In this document: positions 26,862-34,877 of the stretch, piece after piece
How the letters are laid out: the number at the start of each line of letters is the position of its first letter
Position numbering within the stretch: the first letter of the stretch is position 1
From: Lysinibacillus fusiformis
Lineage (GTDB): Bacteria; Bacillota; Bacilli; Bacillales_A; Planococcaceae
Length of the DNA: 64,000 nt
Assembly: GCA_030027265.1 (NCBI GenBank)
Contig: JASENG010000009.1
Location: forward strand, 1-64,000
Direction: 5' to 3'
Notes under the pieces: generated by a model
Database searches by the model: none
What the model was told of the DNA's origin: nothing
What the model saw: the letters and a program-made list of their open reading frames with translations, nothing else
Made by a program: the position numbers and the translations under genes

Positions 26862-27253
26862 ATTATTGATCGACAATTTAAAAGTAGATGATCCAGTTGG
26901 AGCTGTAGCGGTTCATGGATTCGGTGGAGTATTTGGGACGATTGCAGTTGGATTGTTTGATGCAACTCATGGGCTCCTTACAACAGGTGAGTTTTCGCTA
27001 TTTGGTGTACAAGTATTAGGCGCGGCTGTTGTAATTATTTGGGGGCTTTGCAGCGGTGTTGTAATGTGAAATGACAGTTGGTCATAGAGCAACTGAACGT
27101 AAGGAAGAAGAAGGTCTGGATATGTCCTACCATGGGATTCCAGCCTATAATGAATTAGAACGCTTTGTAGACCTGCCAACTAGCTTATATGACTTTGAAG
27201 AATCTACTGGTATTAGTGTTGCACCGGCTAGAACGAAGGAAGCGGTTCGGTAA
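26862..27253 (+). pseudogene. amt: Decayed ammonium transporter (amt) 3' fragment
   Basis: The frame from about 26862 to 27069 reads IDNLKVDDPVGAVAVHGFGG and continues through the last two helices of an AmtB-type channel (GVFGTIAVGLFDA, VVIIWGLCSGVVM), then hits a stop. The next segment (27071-27253) reads on in another frame as the cytoplasmic C-terminus (VGHRATERKEEEGLDMSYHG, then IPAYNE). So the gene lacks about its first two thirds and carries a small deletion/frameshift near 27067. There is no GlnK gene beside it. A terminator after it is still intact. Confidence 0.88.
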
Positions 27254-27271
27254 ATGTTAATAGTTCATTTT

Positions 27272-27304
27272 AAGACTCACCAGATCGAAGGGTGAGTCTT
27301 GTTT
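27272..27304 (+). terminator. Terminator of the former amt gene
   Basis: AAGACTCACC/GGGTGAGTCTT stem with an AGATCGAA loop followed by GTTTGGCTTT; weak T-run. Confidence 0.7.
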
Positions 27305-27337
27305 GGCTTTTGGCATCTACCTAGATGATGAGTTAAA

Positions 27338-28600
27338 TTAAGAAGGTAGATCGAGCAGCATTTTTCTTGAGTAACGCAAGGTAATCAACAAATAAAGAAT
27401 CCCTCCGCCAATTGGTAAAATATAGGGCGGAATTAATTCGAGAAGAAAGCCAGAAACAACCATTGCCAAAGGTGTCATTGTCTTTCCGATGCTTATTCCA
27501 ATACTCATGACTCTACCTCTGTACGCCTCTGGTATTTCTTTTTGCATAAAATATGCAATGGGAATGTCGATAAACGCAATTACGATTCCTAAGCAAAACA
27601 TAAGTAAGCAGTAGTATGCTCCGTAAATTAGATGGCTGAATGAAGCACCTTCAAAAATCAGAGGAAACCCTGCTGCAACCATACATATAGATAAGAAGAG
27701 TGTTAGAATTTTCATCAGAACTGAATAAGGAATTTTCTCTAACAATTTCTTAACAAACAGTGCTCCGGCAATCAGCCCTACAGGGAGGGAGCCTTGAATC
27801 ACTCCAAAGGTTGTTGAACCAAGCTCCAGAATCGTATTTATGATATAGGGAACCGGGATTGTAACTGCTAAACTCAAAAAGAAGTTTAAAGAAATCAAGA
27901 TTAGGAACAGGCCCATCATATTTTTTCTTTCGTACAAATAGTGAAATCCCTCTTTTATATCTTGAATAAAGTTGATTTTAACAGATTCTTTTACGGACTC
28001 CTCTAACTCTTTATTAAAGTTAAAATTAATAAATGTCATCGACAATCCCGAAATGATAAAGCAAATTCCATTAAAAATGATAAATATCCTTATATCGAAA
28101 AAAGCGAAAACCATTCCACCTAGCATCGGTCCAAGTATGGATGAAACAGAGTCTATAATTTTTCCAATGGAGTTAATATTCATTAATTTATTGCCAGAAA
28201 CGATATTAGGTTTAGCCGCTTCCATGCCAACTCCGAAAAAGGTTGCAAATATCGTTAAACAGAATGCTGTAATATAAATGAGCAACAGGTTAAAACCAGA
28301 AAAGCTGCTTATTAGATATACCGAAATTAACAATGTACCACTGAGAAAGTCCATAAGTATAACCAGCTTCTTTTTATTAAACCTGTCTGCTATGACGCCT
28401 GCAAAAGGATTAATGATAATCATGGGCAAAATCCCCAGCAACAATGTTATGGTAAAACTTAGTGCGGAACCTGTTAACTTTAAAACATAGAAACTGATAG
28501 CGAAGTTATAGATTGATGTTCCGAAAACGGAAATGATTTTTCCAGATGAATAAAGCAGCAAATTTCGGATTTCTCCTTTGTCATTAAAACTTGCCTCCAT
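27338..28600 (-). CDS. MFS transporter (probable drug efflux)
   Basis: A 420-residue, 12-helix MFS protein with the loop 2-3 signature INPFAGVIADRFNKKKLVIL (about 62-81) and a long central cytoplasmic loop (ELEESVKESVKINFIQDIKEG), typical of MFS_3-type efflux pumps. RBS AGGAGG precedes the ATG. Its promoter has a 19-bp spacer, the hallmark of MerR-type activation, and the MerR-methyltransferase fusion gene upstream on the same strand is the obvious regulator. An IS1182 element now lies between the two genes, upstream of this promoter. Substrate unknown. Confidence 0.87.
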   Translation of the reverse strand: MEASFNDKGEIRNLLLYSSGKIISVFGTSIYNFAISFYVLKLTGSALSFTITLLLGILPMIIINPFAGVIADRFNKKKLVILMDFLSGTLLISVYLISSFSGFNLLLIYITAFCLTIFATFFGVGMEAAKPNIVSGNKLMNINSIGKIIDSVSSILGPMLGGMVFAFFDIRIFIIFNGICFIISGLSMTFINFNFNKELEESVKESVKINFIQDIKEGFHYLYERKNMMGLFLILISLNFFLSLAVTIPVPYIINTILELGSTTFGVIQGSLPVGLIAGALFVKKLLEKIPYSVLMKILTLFLSICMVAAGFPLIFEGASFSHLIYGAYYCLLMFCLGIVIAFIDIPIAYFMQKEIPEAYRGRVMSIGISIGKTMTPLAMVVSGFLLELIPPYILPIGGGILYLLITLRYSRKMLLDLPS

Positions 28601-28623
28601 TAGACGTACCTCCTTTTTTAAGT

Positions 28624-28648
28624 GGTGGTCCTGAATCCTGGACCGACC
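28624..28648 (-). repeat. Leader hairpin of the MFS gene
   Basis: GGTGGTCC (28624-28631) and GGACCGACC (28640-28648) form a stem with an 8-nt loop in the 5' leader of the MFS transcript, about 25 bp before the start codon. It could affect translation or transcript stability. Confidence 0.5.
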
Positions 28649-28672
28649 ATTCCTGAATGCTTTGTTAAACTA

Positions 28673-28703
28673 AGTATAGGTAGTCGGCTAAACCCCGGTA
28701 CAA
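28673..28703 (-). promoter_or_regulatory. MerR-type promoter of the MFS gene
   Basis: On the minus strand: TTGTAC (28703-28698), 19-bp spacer, TATACT (28678-28673). The over-long spacer is what MerR-family activators compensate for by twisting DNA. Confidence 0.65.
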
Positions 28704-28741
28704 TAGGGGAAATTACAATTTTTTTTAAAGAAAAATAAAAA

Positions 28742-28761
28742 AGATAGGGTTTACCCTACCT
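28742..28761. repeat. Left target-site duplication of the IS1182-family element
   Basis: 20-bp direct repeat, itself palindromic: AGATAGGGT-TT-ACCCTACCT. On the minus strand it is followed by TTTTTTATTTTTC, i.e. it is the stem-loop of the original terminator. Confidence 0.85.
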
Positions 28762-30483
28762 CAGACTGTAGACAAACTCGAAATTTCGAGTTTGCCTACA
28801 GTCTTTTTTCTTTTAAAATAAAAGTAATAGTTTCTGAAATAGAGTTAGTTGATTTCCGTTTCGGCGGACGCTTTCCGCGGGCGTGGCCCAATCCTCCTCG
28901 TCGCTTTGCTCCTGCGGGGTATCGGCCTTCACGCTTTTCCCGCAGGAGTCGCCGCCTACACTACAATCAACTCCTTTCTAAATAAATGTCTGAGGTGAAT
29001 GGATATGATGTCGAAAAATCAAATAAATGAACGTGATCAAATTGAGATGATTACAATTGAACAACTTGTACCACCGAATCATCTTGTTAGAAAGCTTGAA
29101 TCAGCTATTGATTTTTCCTTCATCTATCCACTAGTAGAACCACTGTATTCAACACTAGGTCGACCGAGTGTTGATCCAGTCGTATTAATTAAAATGACAT
29201 TTGTTCAATATGTATTTGGAATTCGTTCAATGCGTCAAACTATAAAAGAGATCGAGACGAATATGGCATATCGATGGTTTTTAGGATTTGGATTCCATTC
29301 TGAAGTACCGCACTTTTCTACCTTCGGTAAAAATTATGAACGTCGTTTCCAAGATACGGATATCTTTGAACAGATCTTCTATCGAATTCTTAAAGAAATT
29401 GCAGATAAAGGATTACTAAGTGCCGACCATGTCTTCATCGATTCAACTCATGTTAAAGCCAGTGCGAATAAACGTAAATTCGAAAAGAAGATTGTACGCA
29501 AAGAGACTCGGGCATATGAAGCTAAACTTCAAGAAGAATTGAATCAAGATCGGATTGATCATGGGAAGAAACCATTCCCGCCAGATAAATTTGAAAAAGA
29601 AGAGATGAAGGAAATTAAAGAGAGTACGACAGATCCTGAAAGTGGCTACTATGTAAAAGATGAACGGACGAAGCAGTTTGCTTATTCATTCCATGCGGCA
29701 GCGGATAGGTATGGATTTATACTTGGATCGATTGTGACACCTGGGAATGTTCATGATAGTCATATGCTTCAGCCACTTGTTGAAAAGGTAATGGAAAAAG
29801 TGAAGAAGCCACTTGCGGTTGCGGCAGATGCTGCTTATAAAACACCTGCGATTGCTAAGTTTTTATTTAAACATGATATTCAACCGGCACTTCCGTATAC
29901 ACGACCAAAAACGAAGGATGGATTTTTACGTAAACACGATTATGTATATGACGAGTACTATGATTGTTACCTTTGTCCGGAAGGGCAAATCCTAAAATAT
30001 TCGACAACGACTAAAGATGGAAAACGCCAATACAAATCGAACCCTACTGAGTGTACAAACTGTCCTTTGCTTGCTCGATGTACGAACAGTAAAGACCATC
30101 GAAAAATTATTGAGCGTCATATTTGGGCACATCATGTAGAGGAAGCGGATCATCTTCGTCATCAAAACGATATCAAACAAATATATGCAAGACGTAAAGA
30201 AACGATTGAACGTGTTTTTGCGGATGCGAAAGAAAAGCATGGTATGCGATGGACAACCCTACGTGGGATTAAAAAATTGTCCATGCAGGCGATGCTTACT
30301 TTTGCTGCCATGAATTTAAAGAAGCTTGCCAATTGGACATGGCAAGCTCCAGAAATGGTCTAAAATAGAATACTCGTAGAGTACTTTTGCTTAAAATAAG
30401 ACTGTCAAATACCCGAAAAACGTTCAAAATTACAAAAGGCCTTCAGAATGTGACCATTCTGAAGGTCTTTTGTCGACAATCTG
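28762..30483 (+). mobile_element. IS1182-family insertion sequence, complete (1,722 bp)
   Basis: Bounded by a 20-bp direct repeat and by imperfect terminal inverted repeats (CAGACTGTAGACAAA left; CAGATTGTCGACAAA read inward from the right, 13 of 15). Just inside the left end is a near-perfect hairpin with a T-run (28763-28809), and inside the right end another (30436-30475); such sub-terminal hairpins insulate the transposase gene from outside transcription. The GC-rich block 28859-28972 precedes the transposase. One intact transposase gene; the element looks recently inserted because both duplication copies are identical. Confidence 0.93.
29005..30363 (+). CDS. IS1182-family transposase
   Basis: DDE transposase of about 452 residues. 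The N-terminal DUF772-type region begins MMSKNQINERDQIEM and includes VDPVVLIKMTFVQYVFGIRS; the catalytic core has DHVFIDSTHVKASANK, the second Asp region AVAADAAYKTP, and the C-terminal KETIERVFADAKEKHGMRWTTLRG with the DDE glutamate. No frameshift or stop, so it is probably functional. RBS GAGGTG; ATG at 28999, 29005 and 29008 are all in frame, and 29005 has the best spacing. Confidence 0.95.
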   Translation: MMSKNQINERDQIEMITIEQLVPPNHLVRKLESAIDFSFIYPLVEPLYSTLGRPSVDPVVLIKMTFVQYVFGIRSMRQTIKEIETNMAYRWFLGFGFHSEVPHFSTFGKNYERRFQDTDIFEQIFYRILKEIADKGLLSADHVFIDSTHVKASANKRKFEKKIVRKETRAYEAKLQEELNQDRIDHGKKPFPPDKFEKEEMKEIKESTTDPESGYYVKDERTKQFAYSFHAAADRYGFILGSIVTPGNVHDSHMLQPLVEKVMEKVKKPLAVAADAAYKTPAIAKFLFKHDIQPALPYTRPKTKDGFLRKHDYVYDEYYDCYLCPEGQILKYSTTTKDGKRQYKSNPTECTNCPLLARCTNSKDHRKIIERHIWAHHVEEADHLRHQNDIKQIYARRKETIERVFADAKEKHGMRWTTLRGIKKLSMQAMLTFAAMNLKKLANWTWQAPEMV

Positions 30484-30503
30484 AGATAGGGTTTACCCTA
30501 CCT
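30484..30503. repeat. Right target-site duplication of the IS1182-family element
   Basis: Identical to 28742-28761. It contains the stop codon (30498-30500, minus strand) of the MerR-methyltransferase gene; here the T-run that used to follow the hairpin has been replaced by the IS end. Confidence 0.85.
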
Positions 30504-31712
30504 TTTGCCCATAAACATATAATTAAAGACTTCTTCCCCTTGAACGAAATAATCCTCATAGCGACCACCTTTGCTGATCACGTCCGACTCATATTCTTCA
30601 ATGAGTTTAAAGTTAAGACCCTCAAGTTTGCTCCGTATTTTTGAAGGAATAAAATTATCGCGATACTCAGGTTGAATTTTACTATTAATGCTAAACTTAT
30701 TAAAAGCTAAGTATGTCCCGAGTAGATAAGCCTCCATCTTCAATAGCTCGTCGAGAATCTCTGGCAGAAAATCAGTATGTTTAAAACTGTAATTGCTCGT
30801 TCCCGCATTATCTAATAGTATATCTATTGAATTTTTCTTTATAGGAATTGCTGAGAAATCAGAACAGATAAATAGGATATCTTTCTTGAATCCCGTTCTT
30901 TCCAATATCCCTTTTAATAATCGCTGCTTCTCAAAATTATGATCTACCGCTATAAATACACAGTTGTCAGGAAGGATATTATAAATGGTTCTTAGTAAAA
31001 ACCCAACCCCAGTACCAGGCTCAAGGATGACCTTGCTTTCTAAATCGAGGCCGGTTATTTTACGTTTAAGTGTTTGAAGCCCTTTTTGAAGTATCTCCAG
31101 ATAAAAGGAATCTGTGTTTAAAATGTATTCTGAAATGAATTCATCTACATTTGATATAGGAAGATCTCCATTTAAGGTACCGGAAAAAAGGATTCCGGAT
31201 TCAACCTTATATGTTTGGCAGCTGCAGATAAGTTCGCCATCAATGATTTGATTTCTATTGATTGAACCGCTTTCCAGAGAAAGAGGGCCATCACACTTTG
31301 GACAGGCAAGAAGGCTAATGTTGTTTATATTAATTCCCATAGGCAATCTTGTGTGTTCAGATTTCTCGTTATATTCATCAATCTTCTTTTTTATTTTTTC
31401 ATTTGACGTTGTTAGTCTTGCAATTTCCTCTTTCGTTTTCTTGTATTTGTGGTGAAATAAAGACTGATAATAGGCGTTTTCCTCGTAGCCTGCCAGCATG
31501 CCGAGATTTTTGAAAGTCAAAATAGTTTTAATTTCATTCAAGCTAAACCCCATTGATTTAAACTCGATAATCAACTCTAAATCTTTTTGGCAATTATCAT
31601 CAAAATGATAATGGCCTCCATTTTTTTCCGGAACCAGCAGCCCTAAATCCATATAATGGCGTATGGTATCAACGGTAATATCATTTACTTGACCAAACTT
31701 GCCAATTTTCAT
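30498..31712 (-). CDS. MerR-type regulator fused to a zinc ribbon and SAM-dependent methyltransferase
   Basis: 404 residues. A MerR helix-turn-helix (about 1-70: VDTIRHYMDLGLLVPEKNGGHYHF) is followed by a coiled coil (90-118), a zinc-ribbon-like CPKC (137-140) with CSC (163-165), and a Rossmann methyltransferase with motif I VILEPGTGVGFL (228-239) and acidic loop AVDHN. The ribbon-plus-methyltransferase part resembles rRNA methyltransferases of the RlmA type. The ATG at 31712 gives a normal MerR start (MKIGKFGQVNDI); upstream codons lack an RBS. It probably activates the adjacent MFS pump and may itself modify rRNA or a drug. Its terminator is now interrupted by an IS. Confidence 0.8.
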   Translation of the reverse strand: MKIGKFGQVNDITVDTIRHYMDLGLLVPEKNGGHYHFDDNCQKDLELIIEFKSMGFSLNEIKTILTFKNLGMLAGYEENAYYQSLFHHKYKKTKEEIARLTTSNEKIKKKIDEYNEKSEHTRLPMGININNISLLACPKCDGPLSLESGSINRNQIIDGELICSCQTYKVESGILFSGTLNGDLPISNVDEFISEYILNTDSFYLEILQKGLQTLKRKITGLDLESKVILEPGTGVGFLLRTIYNILPDNCVFIAVDHNFEKQRLLKGILERTGFKKDILFICSDFSAIPIKKNSIDILLDNAGTSNYSFKHTDFLPEILDELLKMEAYLLGTYLAFNKFSINSKIQPEYRDNFIPSKIRSKLEGLNFKLIEEYESDVISKGGRYEDYFVQGEEVFNYMFMGKR

Positions 31713-31904
31713 CTGAACCCCTCGTCTCCCTTCCGCGGGTATTTTCCATACTAAACCTAGCTGATAATCTATCAATAGACTTCAATAAAAATCTTACAAT
31801 TAATTCAATACTCTATTTCATTATATCTCTAAAGGAGTCAGAAGTTTTAGTTTATAAAAATTTCCATTTATGTTATAGTGTAAACCAATTACATAACGTG
31901 TAAG

Positions 31905-32055
31905 AATAGGTGCTTATGAGAGTAAGCTTAAAAGGGAAGCTTGGTGAAAATCCAACACTGTCCCGCAACTGTAATTCGGAGCGAATCTGTTAGCCACTGT
32001 GAAAACGGGAAGGCATGAGGAGCGTTGATGATAAGTCAGGAGACCTGCCTAGTTC
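31905..32055 (+). ncRNA. Cobalamin (B12) riboswitch 1
   Basis: Shows the conserved core in order: AAAAGGGAAGC-TTGGTGAAAATCCAA, ACTGTCCCGCAACTGTAA, GCCACTG, and the B12 box AGTCAGGAGACCTGCC (32034-32049). It is followed by a hairpin (32059-32098) and a terminator, then the remnant of metE. In bacteria with a B12-dependent MetH, such a switch turns off B12-independent MetE when cobalamin is plentiful. Confidence 0.95.
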
Positions 32056-32151
32056 TAGTACACACCCAAACCTACGTGGAAATAGGTGGTGTTCTGTGCG
32101 AAATAATCGTAAATCCATTTACGCTTTTTAAGTCATGCATAGATATTGTCC

Positions 32152-32188
32152 AAAGCTATTTCTCATCAAAGAAATAGCTTTTTTCTTT
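32152..32188 (+). terminator. Terminator in the metE leader (riboswitch expression platform)
   Basis: AAAGCTATTTC/GAAATAGCTTT stem with a short loop and a T-run, between the riboswitch and the metE fragment; likely the output hairpin of the switch. Confidence 0.8.
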
Positions 32189-32219
32189 TGGGGTTATGTA
32201 GAAAAAGGAGGCGTATCAC

Positions 32220-32402
32220 ATGAATGTCGTAAGTACGGTAGTTGGTTATCCGTATATTGGAGCAAACCGGGAATGGAAGCGGACAGTCGAGCCATATTGG
32301 AGAAAGGAAGCTACGGTTCAACAATTTGAAGAGCCAATTGTTGCGATAACAGGGGCAGTTCGGGAAGGTGCTTGTGAAAGGGGAAAGTGGTTTAACACTT
32401 AA
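32220..32402 (+). pseudogene. metE: metE 5' remnant (cobalamin-independent methionine synthase)
   Basis: The frame starts ATG after AAAGGAGG and its first about 40 residues (VVGYPYIGANREWKRTVEPY, WRKEATVQQFEE) match the MetE N-terminus (G-x-P-x-I-G-x-N-R-E-W-K). After that the sequence diverges and stops at 60 residues, whereas MetE is about 750. The remaining gene has been deleted; the leader riboswitch and RBS survive. The product cannot be active. Confidence 0.85.
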
Positions 32403-32460
32403 CATCACTATATCTTACCCGAATATAAAGGAATAGATTTCTAGAAGGAGCGAAAAATAT

Positions 32461-32676
32461 ATGTCCTCCCAATCAATATATTATTATGAGGAACAATTTA
32501 AAGAATATATTATGAACGCTTTAGTAGGTGAACGGGTAATTACGATAAATCAGCTGCATGATGACTTCATTCGTGAAAACCCGGAAGACCATAAAGTGAT
32601 TAATTTCGCATATTTAAATGTGCTGAATGAATTATCAGGCTTTCATGCTGATGGCGGTGATGGGGGAGAATTATGA
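32461..32676 (+). CDS. Hypothetical protein, 71 residues
   Basis: Short soluble acidic protein (YYYEEQFKEYIMNALVGERVI, then DDFIRENPEDHKVINFAYLNVLNELSGF) with a good RBS (GAAGGAG). It overlaps the thioesterase gene by 4 bp (ATGA), implying coupled translation. No family recognised; no signal peptide or membrane segment. Confidence 0.7.
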   Translation: MSSQSIYYYEEQFKEYIMNALVGERVITINQLHDDFIRENPEDHKVINFAYLNVLNELSGFHADGGDGGEL

Positions 32677-33113
32677 AAACACTGCAAGCGCATTTAATCT
32701 TACCGCCAGATACGAATCATCATGGCACAATTTTTGGCGGGAAAGTACTAGCATATATCGATGAAATTGCAGCGATTACTTCAATGAAACATGCTGGTGG
32801 CAATACTGTAACGGTGTCGATAGACTCTGTTGATTTCTTATCATCGGCACACGTTGGTGATATTTTAGAACTGGAAAGCATGGTAGTTTATACGGGGAAG
32901 ACTTCAATCACTGTATTTGTCCGAGTAACTGCTTTTCATGTAGAAACAGGGGAAAGTACTTTAACAACGGAATCTTTTGTAACAATGGTAGCTGTTGATG
33001 AAAATGGAAAGCCTCGTCCGGTATCCCAGGTTGTAATTGAAACAGAGGAACAAAGACGTCTTTTTGAACAAGTAAAACTTAATCGAGCATTAAAATATAT
33101 GAAAAACAAATAA
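32673..33113 (+). CDS. Acyl-CoA thioesterase (hotdog fold)
   Basis: Hydrolyses acyl-CoA to free fatty acid and CoA in the cytosol. The 146-residue protein is a single hotdog domain of the YkhA/YciA type: NHHGTIFGGKVLAYIDEIAAI (about 14-34) supplies the active-site Asp and helix, followed by TVSIDSVDFLSSAHVGDILEL and VFVRVTAF. RBS GGGGGAG lies within the upstream gene. Two-gene operon with the small hypothetical protein, ended by a hairpin. Confidence 0.88.
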   Translation: MKTLQAHLILPPDTNHHGTIFGGKVLAYIDEIAAITSMKHAGGNTVTVSIDSVDFLSSAHVGDILELESMVVYTGKTSITVFVRVTAFHVETGESTLTTESFVTMVAVDENGKPRPVSQVVIETEEQRRLFEQVKLNRALKYMKNK

Positions 33114-33191
33114 GAGAGATATCATTTAGGGATAGCAAATAAAGAAGATTTCATCCAAGAGTAGAAATTTTAGAAAAGCGTGCTGCATAAC

Positions 33192-33235
33192 AAAAAGAAG
33201 GAGTAAAAACGATTTTAGTTTTTCTCCTGCTTTTC
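33192..33235. terminator. Bidirectional terminator
   Basis: AAAAGAAGGAGTAAAAAC/GTTTTTCTCCTGCTTTT hairpin between the convergent thioesterase and response-regulator genes. Confidence 0.82.
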
Positions 33236-33265
33236 CTATTAGATAATTCGCTGCACAGTCTTGAG

Positions 33266-33916
33266 CTACTCCGAGGTCAAGCCATGCCTCACAGCATATG
33301 CAGCAAGCTGTACCCGATTATCAAGCTGCAGCTTCTCGAGTAAATTTTTAATATGGTTCTTTACGGTATTTTCAGCTATAAACAGTTGCAAAGCGATTTG
33401 CTTGTTCGTGTCTCCATTGGCTACTCTGGAAAGAATCTCGCATTCTCTTGGTGTTAATGTATGTGGGCTGGGTTCAGCATCATAGATACTCCCTGTACGA
33501 AAGCGATAGAGTAGGCGGCTTGCTATCTCGCGGGAAATTTCTTCTTGATCCCCAAGCAGGGCATGAAGATATTCAAGCCAGTCATCCGGCTCCATATTTT
33601 TGAGTAAATACCCTTGTGCCCCGTATTGTATCGCTGTAAACAAATCTTTTACATCATCTGAAACGGTCAGCATTACAACGTGAATTTGTGGGAATGCCAA
33701 GCGTATTTTTTTTACGGCTTCAAGTCCGCTTACCCGAGGCATATTGATATCTAATAGCAGCAGGTCAGGCTGTAGTTCACCACAAAGTTCATAAGCTTCC
33801 TGGCCATCAGTTGCCTCTCCTATAATAGAAAATGCTTGATCTGCTTCAAGTACACTTCTGATTCCTTCTCTTGCTAAAGGATGATCGTCCGCGATAATCA
33901 CTTTATAGCGCTGCAT
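33266..33916 (-). CDS. NarL/LuxR-family response regulator
   Basis: 216 residues: receiver domain with phospho-acceptor Asp56 (DLLLLDINMP) and acidic pocket DD at 10-11, plus a C-terminal LuxR helix-turn-helix (LTPRECEILSRVANGDTNKQ, then AENTVKNHIKNLLEKL, about 150-195). It starts on the last base of the upstream kinase gene, so the pair is coupled. DNA targets unknown; the divergent CopC-domain gene is a candidate. Confidence 0.93.
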   Translation of the reverse strand: MQRYKVIIADDHPLAREGIRSVLEADQAFSIIGEATDGQEAYELCGELQPDLLLLDINMPRVSGLEAVKKIRLAFPQIHVVMLTVSDDVKDLFTAIQYGAQGYLLKNMEPDDWLEYLHALLGDQEEISREIASRLLYRFRTGSIYDAEPSPHTLTPRECEILSRVANGDTNKQIALQLFIAENTVKNHIKNLLEKLQLDNRVQLAAYAVRHGLTSE

Positions 33917-34710
33917 TATTGAATCTCCTTTGTAACCATTATTTCAGCTCCGCCATTTGGGCTATTGCTTATTTCCAGAATGGCTCCAAGCTGTTTTGCA
34001 CGTTCTCGCATCATCGACAGGCCATAATTTCTGTCTGTTGTCTGCGAGTTATTCATGCCTCTTCCATTATCGGCAATCATCAACTGCCATTGATCTTCTG
34101 TCCCTCTAATCGTAAGAGTCCCTTTAGAAGCTTCGGCATGCTTTCTAATATTCGCAAATGCTTCTTGGATGATGGCAAATACTTGAACTTCTTCTTTTGT
34201 TGTAAAGAAACTATTGGGAATCTGAATATCTTCTTCAACCTCAACCCCTGTAACCGAACTCCATTCAGAAAGCCATTTTGTTACCCTTGAGTTAAACGAA
34301 TCAACAATTTCAGGGTCGGACCGAAGATTAAAAATGGCTTGCCGTACATGGTTGTCAATAGTGGAAAGAGCCCGTGATGCAGCTTCTGTATCTCCTTGTT
34401 TCAGCTTGATATTCATAAAGAAAATCGATTGGGCAATGCCATCATGGAGTTCGCGGGCAAGTCTTTCACGTTCTTCGTATACGGCACGTTTGGACTGTTC
34501 GTGAACAAGTTTGCCGTTCATAGCTTTAATCGTCCGGAACATCCAGATTGAAAACAACAGGGAGAGCAAAAAGGTAAGAATGGTTATATATAAATTTCCT
34601 GTTTCCATTGAAAGGGATTCCAAAAGAAAATCATGTCGGACATATTCAAATCCACCAATTAATAACGTTGGCAAAAGAACACAAAGAAATTGTAAAAGGC
34701 GATAAGACAA
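33916..34710 (-). CDS. NarL-type sensor histidine kinase
   Basis: 264 residues. Two membrane helices (about 5-22 and 39-58) with a very short outside loop, then a HisKA_3 domain with phospho-acceptor His89 (ERERLARELHDGIAQS) and a HATPase domain (IIQEAFANIRKHAEA N-box; ADNGRGMN). The short sensor loop suggests sensing within the membrane or of a partner protein. Forms a two-gene operon with the response regulator downstream. Confidence 0.92.
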   Translation of the reverse strand: MSYRLLQFLCVLLPTLLIGGFEYVRHDFLLESLSMETGNLYITILTFLLSLLFSIWMFRTIKAMNGKLVHEQSKRAVYEERERLARELHDGIAQSIFFMNIKLKQGDTEAASRALSTIDNHVRQAIFNLRSDPEIVDSFNSRVTKWLSEWSSVTGVEVEEDIQIPNSFFTTKEEVQVFAIIQEAFANIRKHAEASKGTLTIRGTEDQWQLMIADNGRGMNNSQTTDRNYGLSMMRERAKQLGAILEISNSPNGGAEIMVTKEIQ

Positions 34711-34877
34711 AAAAGTTCTCTCCTTTATAAAGCTTAATCTCTTATAAGTATAACTAAAAGTGCGTTAAATCTAATAGCCCGTGTGAGCTATTTACCAAAA
34801 AGAGCGGCGAATTTACAATTAGCAAGGACATAAGTGAAAAAGAAAGTTATTAATAATTTGATCTTGGAGGAGATAAC

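Noticed and set aside
26866-27069. Intact small membrane-protein gene
   Set aside because: It is the tail of an AmtB-type channel continuing in another frame after 27070, so it is a fragment.
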